From Bacteroidaceae bacterium (GTDB lineage: Bacteria > Bacteroidota > Bacteroidia > Bacteroidales > Bacteroidaceae): a DNA stretch of 61,500 nt. The translations under genes were made by a program, and so were the position numbers. Numbering within the stretch: position 1 is the first letter of the stretch; each line of letters opens with the position of its first letter. Below, piece after piece: positions 1 to 8,420 of the stretch. Location: assembly GCA_017536765.1 (NCBI GenBank), contig JAFXGV010000013.1, positions 1-61,500 on the forward strand, in the 5' to 3' direction. The notes under the pieces were generated by a model, which saw only the letters and a program-made list of their open reading frames with translations, searched no databases and had not been told where the DNA came from.

Positions 1-1
1 A

Positions 2-196
2 GTTACAGATTTCCCGATTCGTGACCATAAGGTTGTATTGAAGTTACGCCGCCGCAGATGGAAGAACAAGCAGACCGGCGAGAGTTTTGTAGAACAGATC
101 AGTGTAACCGAAAAAGGCACCCGCTACTCAAAAGAGTTTGCGGCTTTTTTAAAAGAGACGTATGGAGACATCCCCGGTGACTTGCCGTACGCTTGA
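2..196 (+). CDS. ISAon1-type transposase N-terminal ORF (5' partial)
   Basis: Frame 2 is open from the window edge to a TGA at 194-196 and encodes the basic C-terminal 64 residues of a small protein rich in Arg/Lys (an RRRRWKNK stretch near the edge). In ISAon1-type elements such an ORF precedes the catalytic ORF and is thought to supply DNA-binding residues. It overlaps the catalytic ORF by 35 bases in a different frame, so the second protein is made by re-initiation or frameshifting. The start lies outside the window. Confidence 0.6.
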   Translation, partial: VTDFPIRDHKVVLKLRRRRWKNKQTGESFVEQISVTEKGTRYSKEFAAFLKETYGDIPGDLPYA

Positions 197-1154
197 GGAA
201 TTCTATCATATAGACGGACATACATTTGAAAAGCAGTACAAAGAAGTCTTAAGTGGTTATCGTGAATGGAACCAGTTCTCCCACGCAGAAGAATGGCTGC
301 TGTTCCCTGAAAATATGGGCGAACGCTTGGCTATAGACGAATCCTCACTCTCCAATGGGGAACTATACACGTTTGTGACAAATCGTGATGCCAGAACCCG
401 CAAAGGCTCTTTGGTAGCTGTAGTTGCCGGCACAAAATCAGAAGATGTTATCGCCGTTCTGGAACGTATAGACGAAGATAAACTTAATCAAGTCAAGGAA
501 GTTACACTCGACTTATCAGACTCTATGCGTAGGATTATAATAAATGTTTTTCCCCAGGCACAACGTGTCATAGACCGCTTTCATATACAGAAACTGGCTT
601 GTAATGCCTTGCAGGATATGAGAATAGCGCACCGATGGGATGCCATACAGCAGGCTAACGACGAAATGGAAGAGGTAAAACTGAACGGTGACGAATATGA
701 ACCGTTTCGTTTTCCCAATGGCGACACACGCAAGGAACTTCTGATGCGTTCACGCTATCTGCTCTTCAAATCTGCCGACAAATGGACTAATAGACAGAAA
801 GAACGGGCTGCAATATTGTTCGAAGAATATCCCGACTTGAAGAAAGCTTATGGATTGTGCCACTCATTAAGAATGATATTCTCCAAGAATCTCATAAAAG
901 ATGCTGCAAGGTTGTCTATGGCAAGGTGGTATAATCAAGTTGAGGAAGCAGGATTCAAGTCTTTCAATACAATTGCAGCAACATTTTACGAACACTATGA
1001 TGAGATACTGAACTTCTACAACAACCGTTCCTCAAATGCGATGGCGGAGTGTTTTAATGCTAAAATCAAACTTTTCAGAGCGAACTTGAGAGGTGTGGTT
1101 GATAAGAAATTCTTCCTTTTCAGAATTTCAAATTTATATGCTTACCCACAGTAA
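162..1154 (+). CDS. ISAon1/ISL3-like DDE transposase
   Basis: 330 aa. The likely catalytic acidic residues are D59 (in AIDESS), D117 or D120 (in LDLSDSM, followed by the typical VIDRFHIQKL stretch) and a Glu near residue 295 in NAMAECFNAKIK, the usual spacing of ISL3-like DDE transposases. The C-terminus NLYAYPQ is typical of the ISAon1 group. The ATG at 162 lies inside the upstream ORF in another frame. No frameshift or stop is visible, so the catalytic ORF appears intact. Confidence 0.85.
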   Translation: METSPVTCRTLEEFYHIDGHTFEKQYKEVLSGYREWNQFSHAEEWLLFPENMGERLAIDESSLSNGELYTFVTNRDARTRKGSLVAVVAGTKSEDVIAVLERIDEDKLNQVKEVTLDLSDSMRRIIINVFPQAQRVIDRFHIQKLACNALQDMRIAHRWDAIQQANDEMEEVKLNGDEYEPFRFPNGDTRKELLMRSRYLLFKSADKWTNRQKERAAILFEEYPDLKKAYGLCHSLRMIFSKNLIKDAARLSMARWYNQVEEAGFKSFNTIAATFYEHYDEILNFYNNRSSNAMAECFNAKIKLFRANLRGVVDKKFFLFRISNLYAYPQ

Positions 1155-1326
1155 ATTTCTACTGAGCCGTTTTATTGTTTGCACCGGCTGCGCCGACAGC
1201 AAACACGAGGTCGATGGGTCCCATATGGACGAATCTATGAAGGTGACCGATATTTATATTGAACGCGACTTTGCAATAGAGAACAATGCCAACGCTAAGG
1301 TTATTGATTATGTCTTTAATCGCTAA
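1155..1326 (+). pseudogene. 3' remnant of an unidentified gene next to the IS
   Basis: An open frame (codons in phase with the TAA at 1324-1326) encodes about 45 plausible residues ending KVIDYVFNR. It has no start of its own after the transposase and runs backward into IS DNA, so it looks like the tail of a gene cut by the insertion. I do not recognise the family. A hairpin (1327-1350, 10-bp stem with one G.T pair, TATG loop, short T run) directly after the stop could be its terminator. The exact IS/gene junction is uncertain. Confidence 0.4.
1176..1205. other. Imperfect hairpin at the IS/remnant junction
   Basis: TGTTTGC (1176-1182) pairs with GCAAACA (1199-1205), and inside it CGGC pairs with GCCG around a TGC loop. 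It lies 20 bases after the transposase stop, in the region where the right end of the IS should be. It may be a subterminal IS structure or part of the interrupted gene; the two cannot be separated here. Confidence 0.4.
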
Positions 1327-1330
1327 AAAG

Positions 1331-1363
1331 TTTGTCTATGGACAGACTTTTCTCGTATATTTG
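1331..1363 (+). promoter_or_regulatory. Bacteroidetes-type promoter for the 5'-nucleotidase pseudogene
   Basis: TTTG at 1331-1334, a 21-bp spacer and TATATTTG at 1356-1363 match the Bacteroidetes -33/-7 consensus, 24 bases before the ATG at 1388. The same bases also form part of a possible hairpin (1327-1350), so the -33 element overlaps the presumed terminator of the preceding remnant. Confidence 0.55.
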
Positions 1364-1387
1364 TACAGAGTTAAAATTCATCTACTT

Positions 1388-3022
1388 ATGTATATTAAAA
1401 ATGTTTTAATGTTATCTTTGGTTATTTGCTCTTGCATATTCTGTGCTTGTAGCGATGAAATCCCCGAGCAGATTCAGCTTCCGGATTTGCCAACTCAACC
1501 AATTATTGTTTTGTATGATAACGATGTTCATTGCAGTATAGACGGCTATCCGATGCTTGTATCGTATCGCGACGAGTGTTTGTCTAACACTGATTATGTT
1601 TCGACTATATCTTGTGGCGATTTCGCAAGTGGAGGCCTTGCCGGTGCTATATCAAAAGGTGAACGGATTGTCGAGATTATGAATTATGTAGGCTATGATG
1701 TTGTAACTTTAGGTAATCACGAACTTGACTATGGAATGGAACAGATGTTCAACATTACCGAGGCCCTAGAGGCACCCGTTGTGTGTGCCAACTTTAAGAA
1801 TGTACAAACCAACACTTATCCATACCTGGCCTATCATATTGTTCGTTATGGCGAAGTGGATGTGGCTTACATCGGGTTTACCACAACGACGAGCGGCACA
1901 GTAACAAGCCTGAGTGATGAGCAGGGCAATCCGCTTTATAGTTTCATGCGCGAGTGATTTTACGAGAATGCCCAATATTTTATAGACGAAGCCCGCCGGA
2001 ACGGGGCCGATTATGTCATTGCGCTCTCTCATTTGGGCGATAGTGAGAAGACGGGAGGCCATCCCAATTCTACGAGTTGAATCGCCCACACTGCGGGTTT
2101 GGATGCAGTAATTGATGGTCACGACCATCACGTTATTGAAAAACAAATTGTGAACAACAAAGACGGCAAGCCTGTTTTGCTAACTTCTTCCGGCACAAAC
2201 TTCCAATATATTGGCCAACTAACTATCAAAACCGACGGAACTATACATTCTTCGCTTACAGATATAGTTAATGGCAAAGTTTCAGCCGATAATAAGGCGC
2301 AAGATTTCATCAATTGCTTGAAAGAAGATATTGGGAGTCAGGGTAATTTTGTCATTGGAAATAGCGAAGTGGACCTTATGATTTATAATGCCGATGGAAC
2401 ACGTATCGTCCGCAAACAGGAATCCAACCTCGGTGATTTCTGTGCAGATGCCTTGCGCGTTTTCACTGATGCCGATATTGCTTTAATTAATGGTGGTGGT
2501 ATTCGCACCAATATAAATAGTGGTAACATTCTGTTCAACGACCTTTATAATATAATGCCTTTTGGTGATATGATTACTACGGGAATCATTACCGGACAAC
2601 AACTACTTGATGTATTGGAGTTTTCAGTTTATTCTCTACCTGCCGAATCGGGTTCTTTCATGCAAGTTAGCGGTTTGCGCTTTGATGTTAATCCCTCTAT
2701 TCCATCTCCCGTAGTGAAAGATTCGGAAACTTCGTTATTCTCGTACGTGGGAGAGGGTAATCGCCGTGTCTCTAATGTAGAGGTTATGGATAAAGAAAGT
2801 GGAGAGTACAAAGAGATAGAATTATCACACCAATATATAATGGTGACATTGGATTACCTAATCCTCGAACAAGGCGCTTCGGGTATATTTAATCAGGTAA
2901 AACCAATTTCAACCTATTGGGGAGCGGATATAGAAATTCTACGTCATTACCTTGAAAATAGTCTTGGTGGTTACGTTGGCGTTGAGTATAGTGAACCTCA
3001 AGGACGTATTATATTCAAATAA
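1388..3022 (+). pseudogene. 5'-nucleotidase/UshA-like metallophosphatase lipoprotein, two in-frame TGA codons
   Basis: One continuous reading frame from the ATG at 1388 to the stop before 3023 encodes a lipoprotein signal (hydrophobic stretch ending in FCAC) and a calcineurin-like phosphoesterase domain with DNDVH, CGDF, GNHELDYG and DGHDHH metal-binding motifs. A 5'-nucleotidase C-terminal domain follows (LGDFCADAL, INGGGIRTN, GDMITT). TGA interrupts it at 1955-1957 and 2078-2080, with the frame and homology intact on both sides. The second TGA sits where Leu is expected before IAHTAG, so TTA to TGA is the simplest event. Intact relatives hydrolyse nucleotides or UDP-sugars outside the cytoplasm. 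The promoter looks intact, so decay seems recent; a sequencing error is possible for either site. Confidence 0.8.
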
Positions 3023-3082
3023 ATATTGTTCTATAGGGCAGAAAGTGAGATGATGCACGATTTGTGGTCAAAAACAAACAAT

Positions 3083-3119
3083 AAAAAACCTCACTTACAG
3101 TTCTTTGCTGCAAGTGAGG
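3083..3119 (-). terminator. Rho-independent terminator, minus strand
   Basis: CCTCACTTACAG (3089-3100) pairs with CTGCAAGTGAGG (3108-3119) with one mismatch. Read on the minus strand the stem is followed by six T. It lies about 170 bases downstream of the nucleotidyltransferase stop (3290) and may also help end transcription from the opposite side. Confidence 0.6.
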
Positions 3120-3162
3120 TCCTAATGTAAAGTTATTTTTATCAGTCGAATAAAGAGTCTAT

Positions 3163-3254
3163 TATTTTGCCACAAAGACATTAAAAACTTGTTTCGTGGC
3201 AAGTTTATATCGGTTTATTTTGCCGCAAAGGCATTAAAACTTGTTTCGTGGCAG
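3163..3254. repeat. Two imperfect copies of a ~39-bp repeat, 53-bp period
   Basis: Copies at about 3163-3201 and 3216-3254 differ at a few bases (CACAAAGAC against CGCAAAGGC, and one A indel). Each ends are complementary (TTGCCAC or TTGCCGC with GTGGCAA or GTGGCAG), so each copy can fold into a hairpin. They sit between the terminator at 3083-3119 and the stop of the minus-strand gene at 3290. No protein or known element is recognised. Confidence 0.6.
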
Positions 3255-3289
3255 GACAAAAAAGAACCACCTTACTCATAACTCTTCGC

Positions 3290-4096
3290 CTACATATTGC
3301 TGCGCTGCACAAACTCCTCGGCGGGTTTCAATGCGTCGAGTTTGCCCACGTCTATGAATTCAAGTTCCTTGGCCTCCACGCCATATATGGGGTAGCGTGC
3401 TGCAGCCCACATATAGAAACTCATTATGGGGAAGCGGGTGCCTCTCTGCTCGTCGGCCGGCAGTTCCTTCTCTTTAACGTACTCTTGCATAAGGTCGAGC
3501 ACCTTGTCGCTGAGTATGTGTATGCCTGAGAAGGCGAGCGCGCGACACTCCTTGGGGTTTATGAGGGGCGATGTCACGTGGTAGTCGCCAGTGTCGGTGT
3601 TCATCCACCCCACAAGGCGCATATCCTGTGGGTTGAACAGTAAGAATCGGGTGGTGGGGCGGTTGCTCACAAGCAGGCTGGCAATGGCCTCGTCGCGCAC
3701 TTGCGATGCAAACCACTCTATGTCGCAACTCGAAAGAATATCCACGTTGTGTATTAGGAATCTGCCGCACCCTTGCAGCTGTTTGCGGGCGTGCAACACG
3801 GCGCCGCCGGTTTCAAGCAGCAGCCCGCGTTCATCACTCAGTTCAAAAAGCATCTTACCGCGGGTAAGCTCCTCGCGGTTGCTCACAATCCAGGGTTGGT
3901 TGGCGGCCCACTCCTCGATTTTGTCGGCAAAATAGTGTATGTTCACCACGGCTTCGTTTATGCCGCTTGCAAGCAGTTTGCGTGCAACGTGCTCCAAAAG
4001 TGGTTTCCCGCACACGGGGACAAGTGCCTTTGGCAGGGTGTCGGTGATGGGTTTGAGCCTTGTGCCGAGCCCTGCCGCAAATATCATAGCTTTCAT
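3290..4096 (-). CDS. Sugar-1-phosphate nucleotidyltransferase family protein
   Basis: 268 aa from the ATG at 4096; a longer reading from 4237 adds a leader without family similarity. The N-terminus carries the nucleotidyltransferase signature AAGLGTRLKPIT with KALVPV just after, which binds NTP and metal. Later NVDIL resembles the metal-binding Asp motif. Enzymes of this group make NDP-sugars (mannose-1-P, glucose-1-P or MurNAc-1-P as substrates); the substrate cannot be read from sequence. It is divergent from glf with a 187-base gap; a TAcaTTTG -7 box lies at 4115-4122 without a clear -33. It may supply precursors for the polysaccharide locus, but it is not linked to it. Confidence 0.8.
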   Translation of the reverse strand: MKAMIFAAGLGTRLKPITDTLPKALVPVCGKPLLEHVARKLLASGINEAVVNIHYFADKIEEWAANQPWIVSNREELTRGKMLFELSDERGLLLETGGAVLHARKQLQGCGRFLIHNVDILSSCDIEWFASQVRDEAIASLLVSNRPTTRFLLFNPQDMRLVGWMNTDTGDYHVTSPLINPKECRALAFSGIHILSDKVLDLMQEYVKEKELPADEQRGTRFPIMSFYMWAAARYPIYGVEAKELEFIDVGKLDALKPAEEFVQRSNM

Positions 4097-4249
4097 ATTA
4101 TATGTTCTTTTTAGCAAATGTAATGAGAATATTTGTAAAGTGCTTCCTGTGTAGTGTACAAAATTCCCCTTTTTGGCACTGATGTAATTATAAATGTACC
4201 AAAATAACCAAATTGTGTCGGCTTTTTTCAAAATCAAAGTTTTTTATAT

Positions 4250-4257
4250 TACATTTG
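4250..4257 (+). promoter_or_regulatory. Probable -7 box for glf
   Basis: TAcaTTTG lies 26 bases before the glf ATG. No good TTTG -33 is found at the right distance; only a T-rich run near 4223-4228. Confidence 0.35.
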
Positions 4258-4283
4258 TGGCAAATACTAAAAACTGCGACTCG

Positions 4284-5396
4284 ATGAATGCGAAACAGTA
4301 TGATTATTTGATAGTTGGTTCGGGGCTTTTTGGCGCAGTATTTGCTTGCGAAGCAAAAAAGGCCGGCAAGCGTTGTCTTGTGATAGAACAGCGCTCCCAC
4401 GCGGGTGGCAATATCTATTGCGACTTGGTTGAGGGTATCAATGTGCACAAGTATGGTGCGCATATTTTTCACACGTCGAATAAAGAGGTGTGGGATTATG
4501 TGAACAATCTCGTTCCTTTCAATCGATTTACCAACACTCCTATGGTCTGCTACAAGGACAAGCTCTATAACTTGCCTTTCAATATGAACACCTTTTACAC
4601 GTTGTGGGGGGTAAAAACTCCGGCCGAGGCGCAAGCCAAAATTGCAGAGCAACGTGCCGAATATGCGGCCATTACCGAGCCTGCCAATCTGGAAGAGCAG
4701 GCGCTCACCCTCTGTGGCAAGGATATATATGAGCGTTTCATTAAGGGCTATACCGAAAAGCAGTGGGGTATGGCTGCCACTGAACTCCCGCCGTTTATCA
4801 TTAAGCGCATTCCGTTCAGGTTCACATACGACAATAACTATTTCAATGACAGCTATCAGGGTGTGCCCATTGGCGGATACAACAAGTTGATAGATGCCCT
4901 GTTGTCGGGTGTTGAGGTGTTGCTCGACACCGACTATTTCGCCGCCCGCGAAAAGTGGGATGCTGTGGCCCATAAGGTGCTCTTCACAGGTTGCATAGAC
5001 CAATATTTCGATTACCGATTCGGGCGTCTCGACTACCGCAGTCTGCGTTTCGACACCCGCCTGCTTGCCGAAGAGAATTTCCAGGGTTCGGCGGTGATAA
5101 ACTACTCAGAGCGTGAGGTTCCGTACACCCGCGTGATAGAGCACAAGCATTTTGAAAGTGCTGTTTCGCCATATACGGTGGTTACATATGAATACCCCGA
5201 TGATTATGAGGATGGCAAGGTTCCATATTATCCGGTGAACAACAGTCGCAATTCGGCAATGTATCTAAAGTATAAGGAACTTGCTGCCGCTTGCGACGGT
5301 GTGCTGTTTGGCGGCCGTTTAGCGCAATATACATATGCCGATATGGATGATACGGTGGAGGCCGCTCTTGCTTTATGGCGTAGTATGAATGAGTAA
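4284..5396 (+). CDS. glf: UDP-galactopyranose mutase
   Basis: 370 aa, normal length for bacterial Glf. It converts UDP-galactopyranose to UDP-galactofuranose using reduced FAD in the cytoplasm. The N-terminal FAD-binding glycines (IVGSGLFGAV) are followed by the conserved EQRSHAGGNIY and YGAHIFHT motifs, then TPMVCYKDKLYNLPFN and the GYTEKQWG motif, all in family order. The start at 4284 (MNAKQYDYLIVG) is chosen because upstream in-frame residues have no family similarity. A strong hairpin follows four bases after the stop. The product would let galactofuranose-using transferases work, perhaps in the 21-57 kb locus; no neighbour is clearly a Galf transferase. Confidence 0.95.
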   Translation: MNAKQYDYLIVGSGLFGAVFACEAKKAGKRCLVIEQRSHAGGNIYCDLVEGINVHKYGAHIFHTSNKEVWDYVNNLVPFNRFTNTPMVCYKDKLYNLPFNMNTFYTLWGVKTPAEAQAKIAEQRAEYAAITEPANLEEQALTLCGKDIYERFIKGYTEKQWGMAATELPPFIIKRIPFRFTYDNNYFNDSYQGVPIGGYNKLIDALLSGVEVLLDTDYFAAREKWDAVAHKVLFTGCIDQYFDYRFGRLDYRSLRFDTRLLAEENFQGSAVINYSEREVPYTRVIEHKHFESAVSPYTVVTYEYPDDYEDGKVPYYPVNNSRNSAMYLKYKELAAACDGVLFGGRLAQYTYADMDDTVEAALALWRSMNE

Positions 5397-5400
5397 ATAT

Positions 5401-5448
5401 ATGAACGACAAAGAGAGCGGCTGCAAAGCCGCTCTCTTTGTCGTTCAT
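5401..5448 (+). terminator. 21-bp perfect hairpin terminator after glf
   Basis: Arms 5401-5421 and 5428-5448 are perfectly complementary around the six-base loop TGCAAA. The hairpin begins four bases after the glf TAA. A long T tract is lacking, but its position and stability make transcription termination the best reading. Confidence 0.75.
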
Positions 5449-5624
5449 TGTATGCTGAAATATGCCTTTTGAGAGCTTTTTCGTGCTATTTATTGTGATT
5501 TTTATAAAGATTTAACACGAAATGCGATTTTATCAAAGCAAAATGGGCGAACAAACATTTTTTTAAGCTATATTCGCAATCTGAAATTTGTAAAAAATTA
5601 ATATATTATTCACTAATCAAAATT

Positions 5625-7232
5625 ATGTCTATGAGAAAATTTACTTTTCTATTCTTATCGATGTTCTTTATGCTTGGAACATCTGTGGCTGTTTCTCAGG
5701 AAATAGCAGATTTTAACTCTCCGACGGTTTATCCCAATGACGAAAAGCCCGAGACGATGGTGTATAATATCCGTATCTCTTTTTCCAAGGATATAACCGT
5801 AACACTTCCCGAGGATGGTATTGATGTTGTAAACACCACAACACAGGAGGTTGTAAAGATTGCAAACGCGCAAGTGTATGATTGGGAGACTAACGTGGCA
5901 GTGCTTGAATTCGAGCAAAAACTTGTCCCCGGCAAGGATGGCAAAGAGGAGTTGCAGCCTCAGTATATTGAAACTCCCGGTACATACACATATACTATTC
6001 CTGCCGGTTGCATAACAAGTGTTGATGGTGATGTGTTTGCCGAGCATACATATACATTCTCTATTACTTCTACATTCAATGTAGTTGGTTGTTCTCCTAA
6101 AACTACAGACAAACTCGAGAAGGTGGAACTTACTTTCGAGGAGGAGATTGTAGACGTGAATATGCCTCAGCAGGGTTTGACCATTTGGGATATGTACTAT
6201 ATGAATTCGTGGTTCACAAAGAGTGAATTTACTATAAGCGAGGACAAAAAGAGTGTTACATTGGAGTTGGCAGAGCCTATTACAGCTTCAGGTATGTATG
6301 ATTTGTCTATACCCCAAGGAATTTTTGTAAGCGCCAATGGTATTAACAATTATAGTACACAAACAATTACCATTCAAGATTTGACTCCTTCGTTCTACAC
6401 AAATTACGACGACGAAAACCGAGTTAAGGAGATTCCCGGCCTTGCTATCGGCTTTAAGAACGTAAGTAATGTGGAATTGGTTGAGGGTGCCGAGCCTGTT
6501 ATGGTGTACCTGCCCGGTGGTAGCGATGCAGCAGGTACAGCCCAGATTATTGATGGCAGCATTATTGTTGCATTCGACATTGAGCTTAGCGAGGAGGGCC
6601 TTTACACATTTGTTATCCCTGCGGGTATGTTCAAAATGGACGGCGTGGAGAACGAGTCGCGCGAGGTTGGCGTAGAGCTTTACACATTCAATATTGTTCC
6701 TCTGGAGATTGTAGGCGTAACTCCCGTTGCAGGTACTGTAAGCCAGCTTGACAAGATTATCATTCAGTACAACCAGAATGTTACACTTGCTATGGATGAG
6801 AACTGGCAGCAGATTTCTCGTGAGATTAAGATGACCGATGGTGAGAATGAATATACTCTTACATACAACCCTATGTCTAATCTGGGTACCACTATCGAGT
6901 ATCTTGTAAATGCCGAGTGGACCGGTTACGAGTACGCTTCTGCGCCCGTTACCGCCGAGGGCCGTTATGTTTTGGATCTTTCTGCCATTGTTGTTGACTA
7001 TGCAGGTGAGAAATATATCGACGAGTGGGGTTGGGAAAATACTCGATGGAATGCACAAGGCAGCTGTGAGGGCACACTCGTGTGGACTATAAGTGCCTCC
7101 GATGAAACAGGTATCGACGGTGTCGAGGCCGAGGATGGCGAGCAGGTTATTTACGACCTTACAGGCCGTCGTGTTAAGAGCATTACAACTCCCGGTATTT
7201 ACATCGTAAACGGTGTTAAGGTGGTTAAGTGA
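5625..7232 (+). CDS. Secreted Ig-like repeat protein with T9SS-like C-terminal tail
   Basis: 535 aa. An N-terminal signal peptide (MRKFTFLFLSMFFMLGTSVA) is followed by repeated beta-rich units of about 110 residues with recurring phrases such as YTYTIPAGCI, YTFVIPAGMF and NVVGCSPK or IVGVTPVAG, typical of SbsA-type bacterial Ig-like domains. The C-terminus (IYDLTGRRVKS, then PGIYIVNGVKVVK) matches the sorting-tail family annotated as T9SS type A in Prevotella and Bacteroides. The role is probably cell-surface or secreted binding; no catalytic domain is seen. Two in-frame ATGs (5625, 5631) compete; the second gives a more usual signal peptide start. A single-gene unit with a TATATTCG -7-like box at 5569-5576 and a terminator behind it. 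Confidence 0.7.
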   Translation: MSMRKFTFLFLSMFFMLGTSVAVSQEIADFNSPTVYPNDEKPETMVYNIRISFSKDITVTLPEDGIDVVNTTTQEVVKIANAQVYDWETNVAVLEFEQKLVPGKDGKEELQPQYIETPGTYTYTIPAGCITSVDGDVFAEHTYTFSITSTFNVVGCSPKTTDKLEKVELTFEEEIVDVNMPQQGLTIWDMYYMNSWFTKSEFTISEDKKSVTLELAEPITASGMYDLSIPQGIFVSANGINNYSTQTITIQDLTPSFYTNYDDENRVKEIPGLAIGFKNVSNVELVEGAEPVMVYLPGGSDAAGTAQIIDGSIIVAFDIELSEEGLYTFVIPAGMFKMDGVENESREVGVELYTFNIVPLEIVGVTPVAGTVSQLDKIIIQYNQNVTLAMDENWQQISREIKMTDGENEYTLTYNPMSNLGTTIEYLVNAEWTGYEYASAPVTAEGRYVLDLSAIVVDYAGEKYIDEWGWENTRWNAQGSCEGTLVWTISASDETGIDGVEAEDGEQVIYDLTGRRVKSITTPGIYIVNGVKVVK

Positions 7233-7255
7233 TGAAATAACAAATTGATAAACAT

Positions 7256-7299
7256 AATTAAGGCTGCAAACCGTGGTGTTTGCAGCCTTAATTGTTTTT
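7256..7299. terminator. Bidirectional terminator between convergent genes
   Basis: A 16-bp perfect stem (7256-7271 with 7278-7293) around a six-base loop is followed by GTTTTTG on the plus strand. It lies between the stops of the Ig-like protein (7232, +) and the last TlpA-like gene (7320, -), serving both. Confidence 0.85.
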
Positions 7300-7319
7300 G
7301 TGTTTATGTATTAGAGGAA

Positions 7320-8411
7320 TTACTCTTGGTTGTCCAAGTAGTAGAGCTCGCCTGCAAGAATCTGCTCAACCCGCATAATAACCTCGTCTGTTTCCATATC
7401 TAATGAAACAGCGCGCCCCTCGGGTTCAATAAGAACTATTTTAGGAGCCTTTTCCACCTTGAACAGCTGTGCAGCTTGTGACACTGCACCTGCACCGTCA
7501 CAAGCGTGCAACCAACCTTCACGGCTCATATTTTTGCTCTTTATAGCCTCTTTCCACGCGGCAATGTCGCTCTCCAATGCAAAGCTAATGATAACGAACT
7601 GCTCCTGCTTCTCCTTTATCACATCGTATAGCTCTTGCATCCGGGCAAGCATCTCGCCCGACTTCTCACAGCCTGTTGCCCAAAAATTAAGCAAGATGTA
7701 CTTGCCACGGTAGTTGGCAAGGTGTGCTGTGGTGCCGTTCTCCAATGGGAGTGTTATGTCGGGCACTTCGTTACCCACTTTCAGATTACTCGAAAGTACT
7801 TTGTTGCGTAGCGACAGGTAATAGGGGTGCTTGTGCAGTTGCACCGACATAGCCTTCAGCATCTGGTCGGTGTACGATGCGCTGAACTTTGGCAATAGTA
7901 CGCGCTCTACCATTAGCGGTGTCATTGGCGAGGCATTGTGGTCTATAAGGAACTTTATAGACATTGCTTCTTTTTTTATGGCCTCTTTTGCATCTGCCGG
8001 CTCTCTGTTTAAGATTGCTTTGTATTCGCTGTAAAGGTCGTTTGTGGGGGTGCCTGCAATGGTGCTGCTGCTTGCTTGTGCAGCCGATGCCGTTGTTACG
8101 GAAACTTCACCGGGCTCAACGAACAATTCAATTTCATTGCCTTCGCCAAAACCGGTTATTTCATACATTAAAACAGGCTCGTCGGCAGCAAGTTTATACT
8201 CTATTGTGTATTTGCCTTTTTTCACTTTGGCTGTGGCCACCTGTGTGTGTTGCCCAAGTTCGTTGGTGCGTGTAAGGTACACCTTCTTTATTTTTTTTCC
8301 TGTGCTTAACTTCTCGTCTATGATTGTGCCGTTTATTGTGCAGGTGCTTTGTGCGTACACTGCAATACAGGCAACAATAAGTGCTGCTGTTGATATTATT
8401 TTTCTAAGCAT
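7320..8411 (-). CDS. TlpA/DUF4369-type thioredoxin-fold protein with CEKS active site
   Basis: 363 aa with a signal peptide ending near AVYAQ, so periplasmic or outer-membrane associated. The N-terminal DUF4369-like domain contains the shared ELFVEPGE motif; residues of about 210-350 form a TlpA/AhpC-TSA-like thioredoxin fold (VPDITLPLENG, then YILLNFWAT). Where relatives have WCxxC, this protein has GCEKS: the first Cys is kept and the second is replaced by Ser. It can therefore not act as an ordinary dithiol oxidoreductase; a monothiol or binding role is possible. Last gene of the SusCD operon, nine bases after its upstream neighbour, so probably translated from the same message. Confidence 0.8.
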   Translation of the reverse strand: MLRKIISTAALIVACIAVYAQSTCTINGTIIDEKLSTGKKIKKVYLTRTNELGQHTQVATAKVKKGKYTIEYKLAADEPVLMYEITGFGEGNEIELFVEPGEVSVTTASAAQASSSTIAGTPTNDLYSEYKAILNREPADAKEAIKKEAMSIKFLIDHNASPMTPLMVERVLLPKFSASYTDQMLKAMSVQLHKHPYYLSLRNKVLSSNLKVGNEVPDITLPLENGTTAHLANYRGKYILLNFWATGCEKSGEMLARMQELYDVIKEKQEQFVIISFALESDIAAWKEAIKSKNMSREGWLHACDGAGAVSQAAQLFKVEKAPKIVLIEPEGRAVSLDMETDEVIMRVEQILAGELYYLDNQE

Positions 8412-8420
8412 AGTTCTTTG

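Larger units (their letters stand above)
1..1154 (+). mobile_element. ISAon1-like insertion sequence, left part outside window
   Basis: Two overlapping reading frames, a short N-terminal ORF (ending at 196) and a DDE transposase (162-1154), have the arrangement of ISAon1-type elements of Bacteroidetes (ISL3-like DDE fold). The left end lies before base 1, so terminal inverted repeats and target duplication cannot be compared and the exact right end is unknown. It probably lies shortly after 1154, because a different reading frame with good coding character continues to 1326. Confidence 0.75.

Noticed and set aside
1093-1326. A short plus-strand protein-coding gene starting at 1093
   Set aside because: Its first part is a different frame of the transposase gene; only the last part (after 1155) has coding character, so it is treated as a remnant.
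1955-2080. TGA recoding (selenocysteine or Trp) in the 5'-nucleotidase gene
   Set aside because: Neither site matches a Cys or Trp position, no SECIS-like structure is apparent, and TGA is used as a normal stop in neighbouring genes.
5401-5448. Integron attC-like site
   Set aside because: The stem is perfectly paired with no extrahelical bases and no integrase is present; a terminator explains it.
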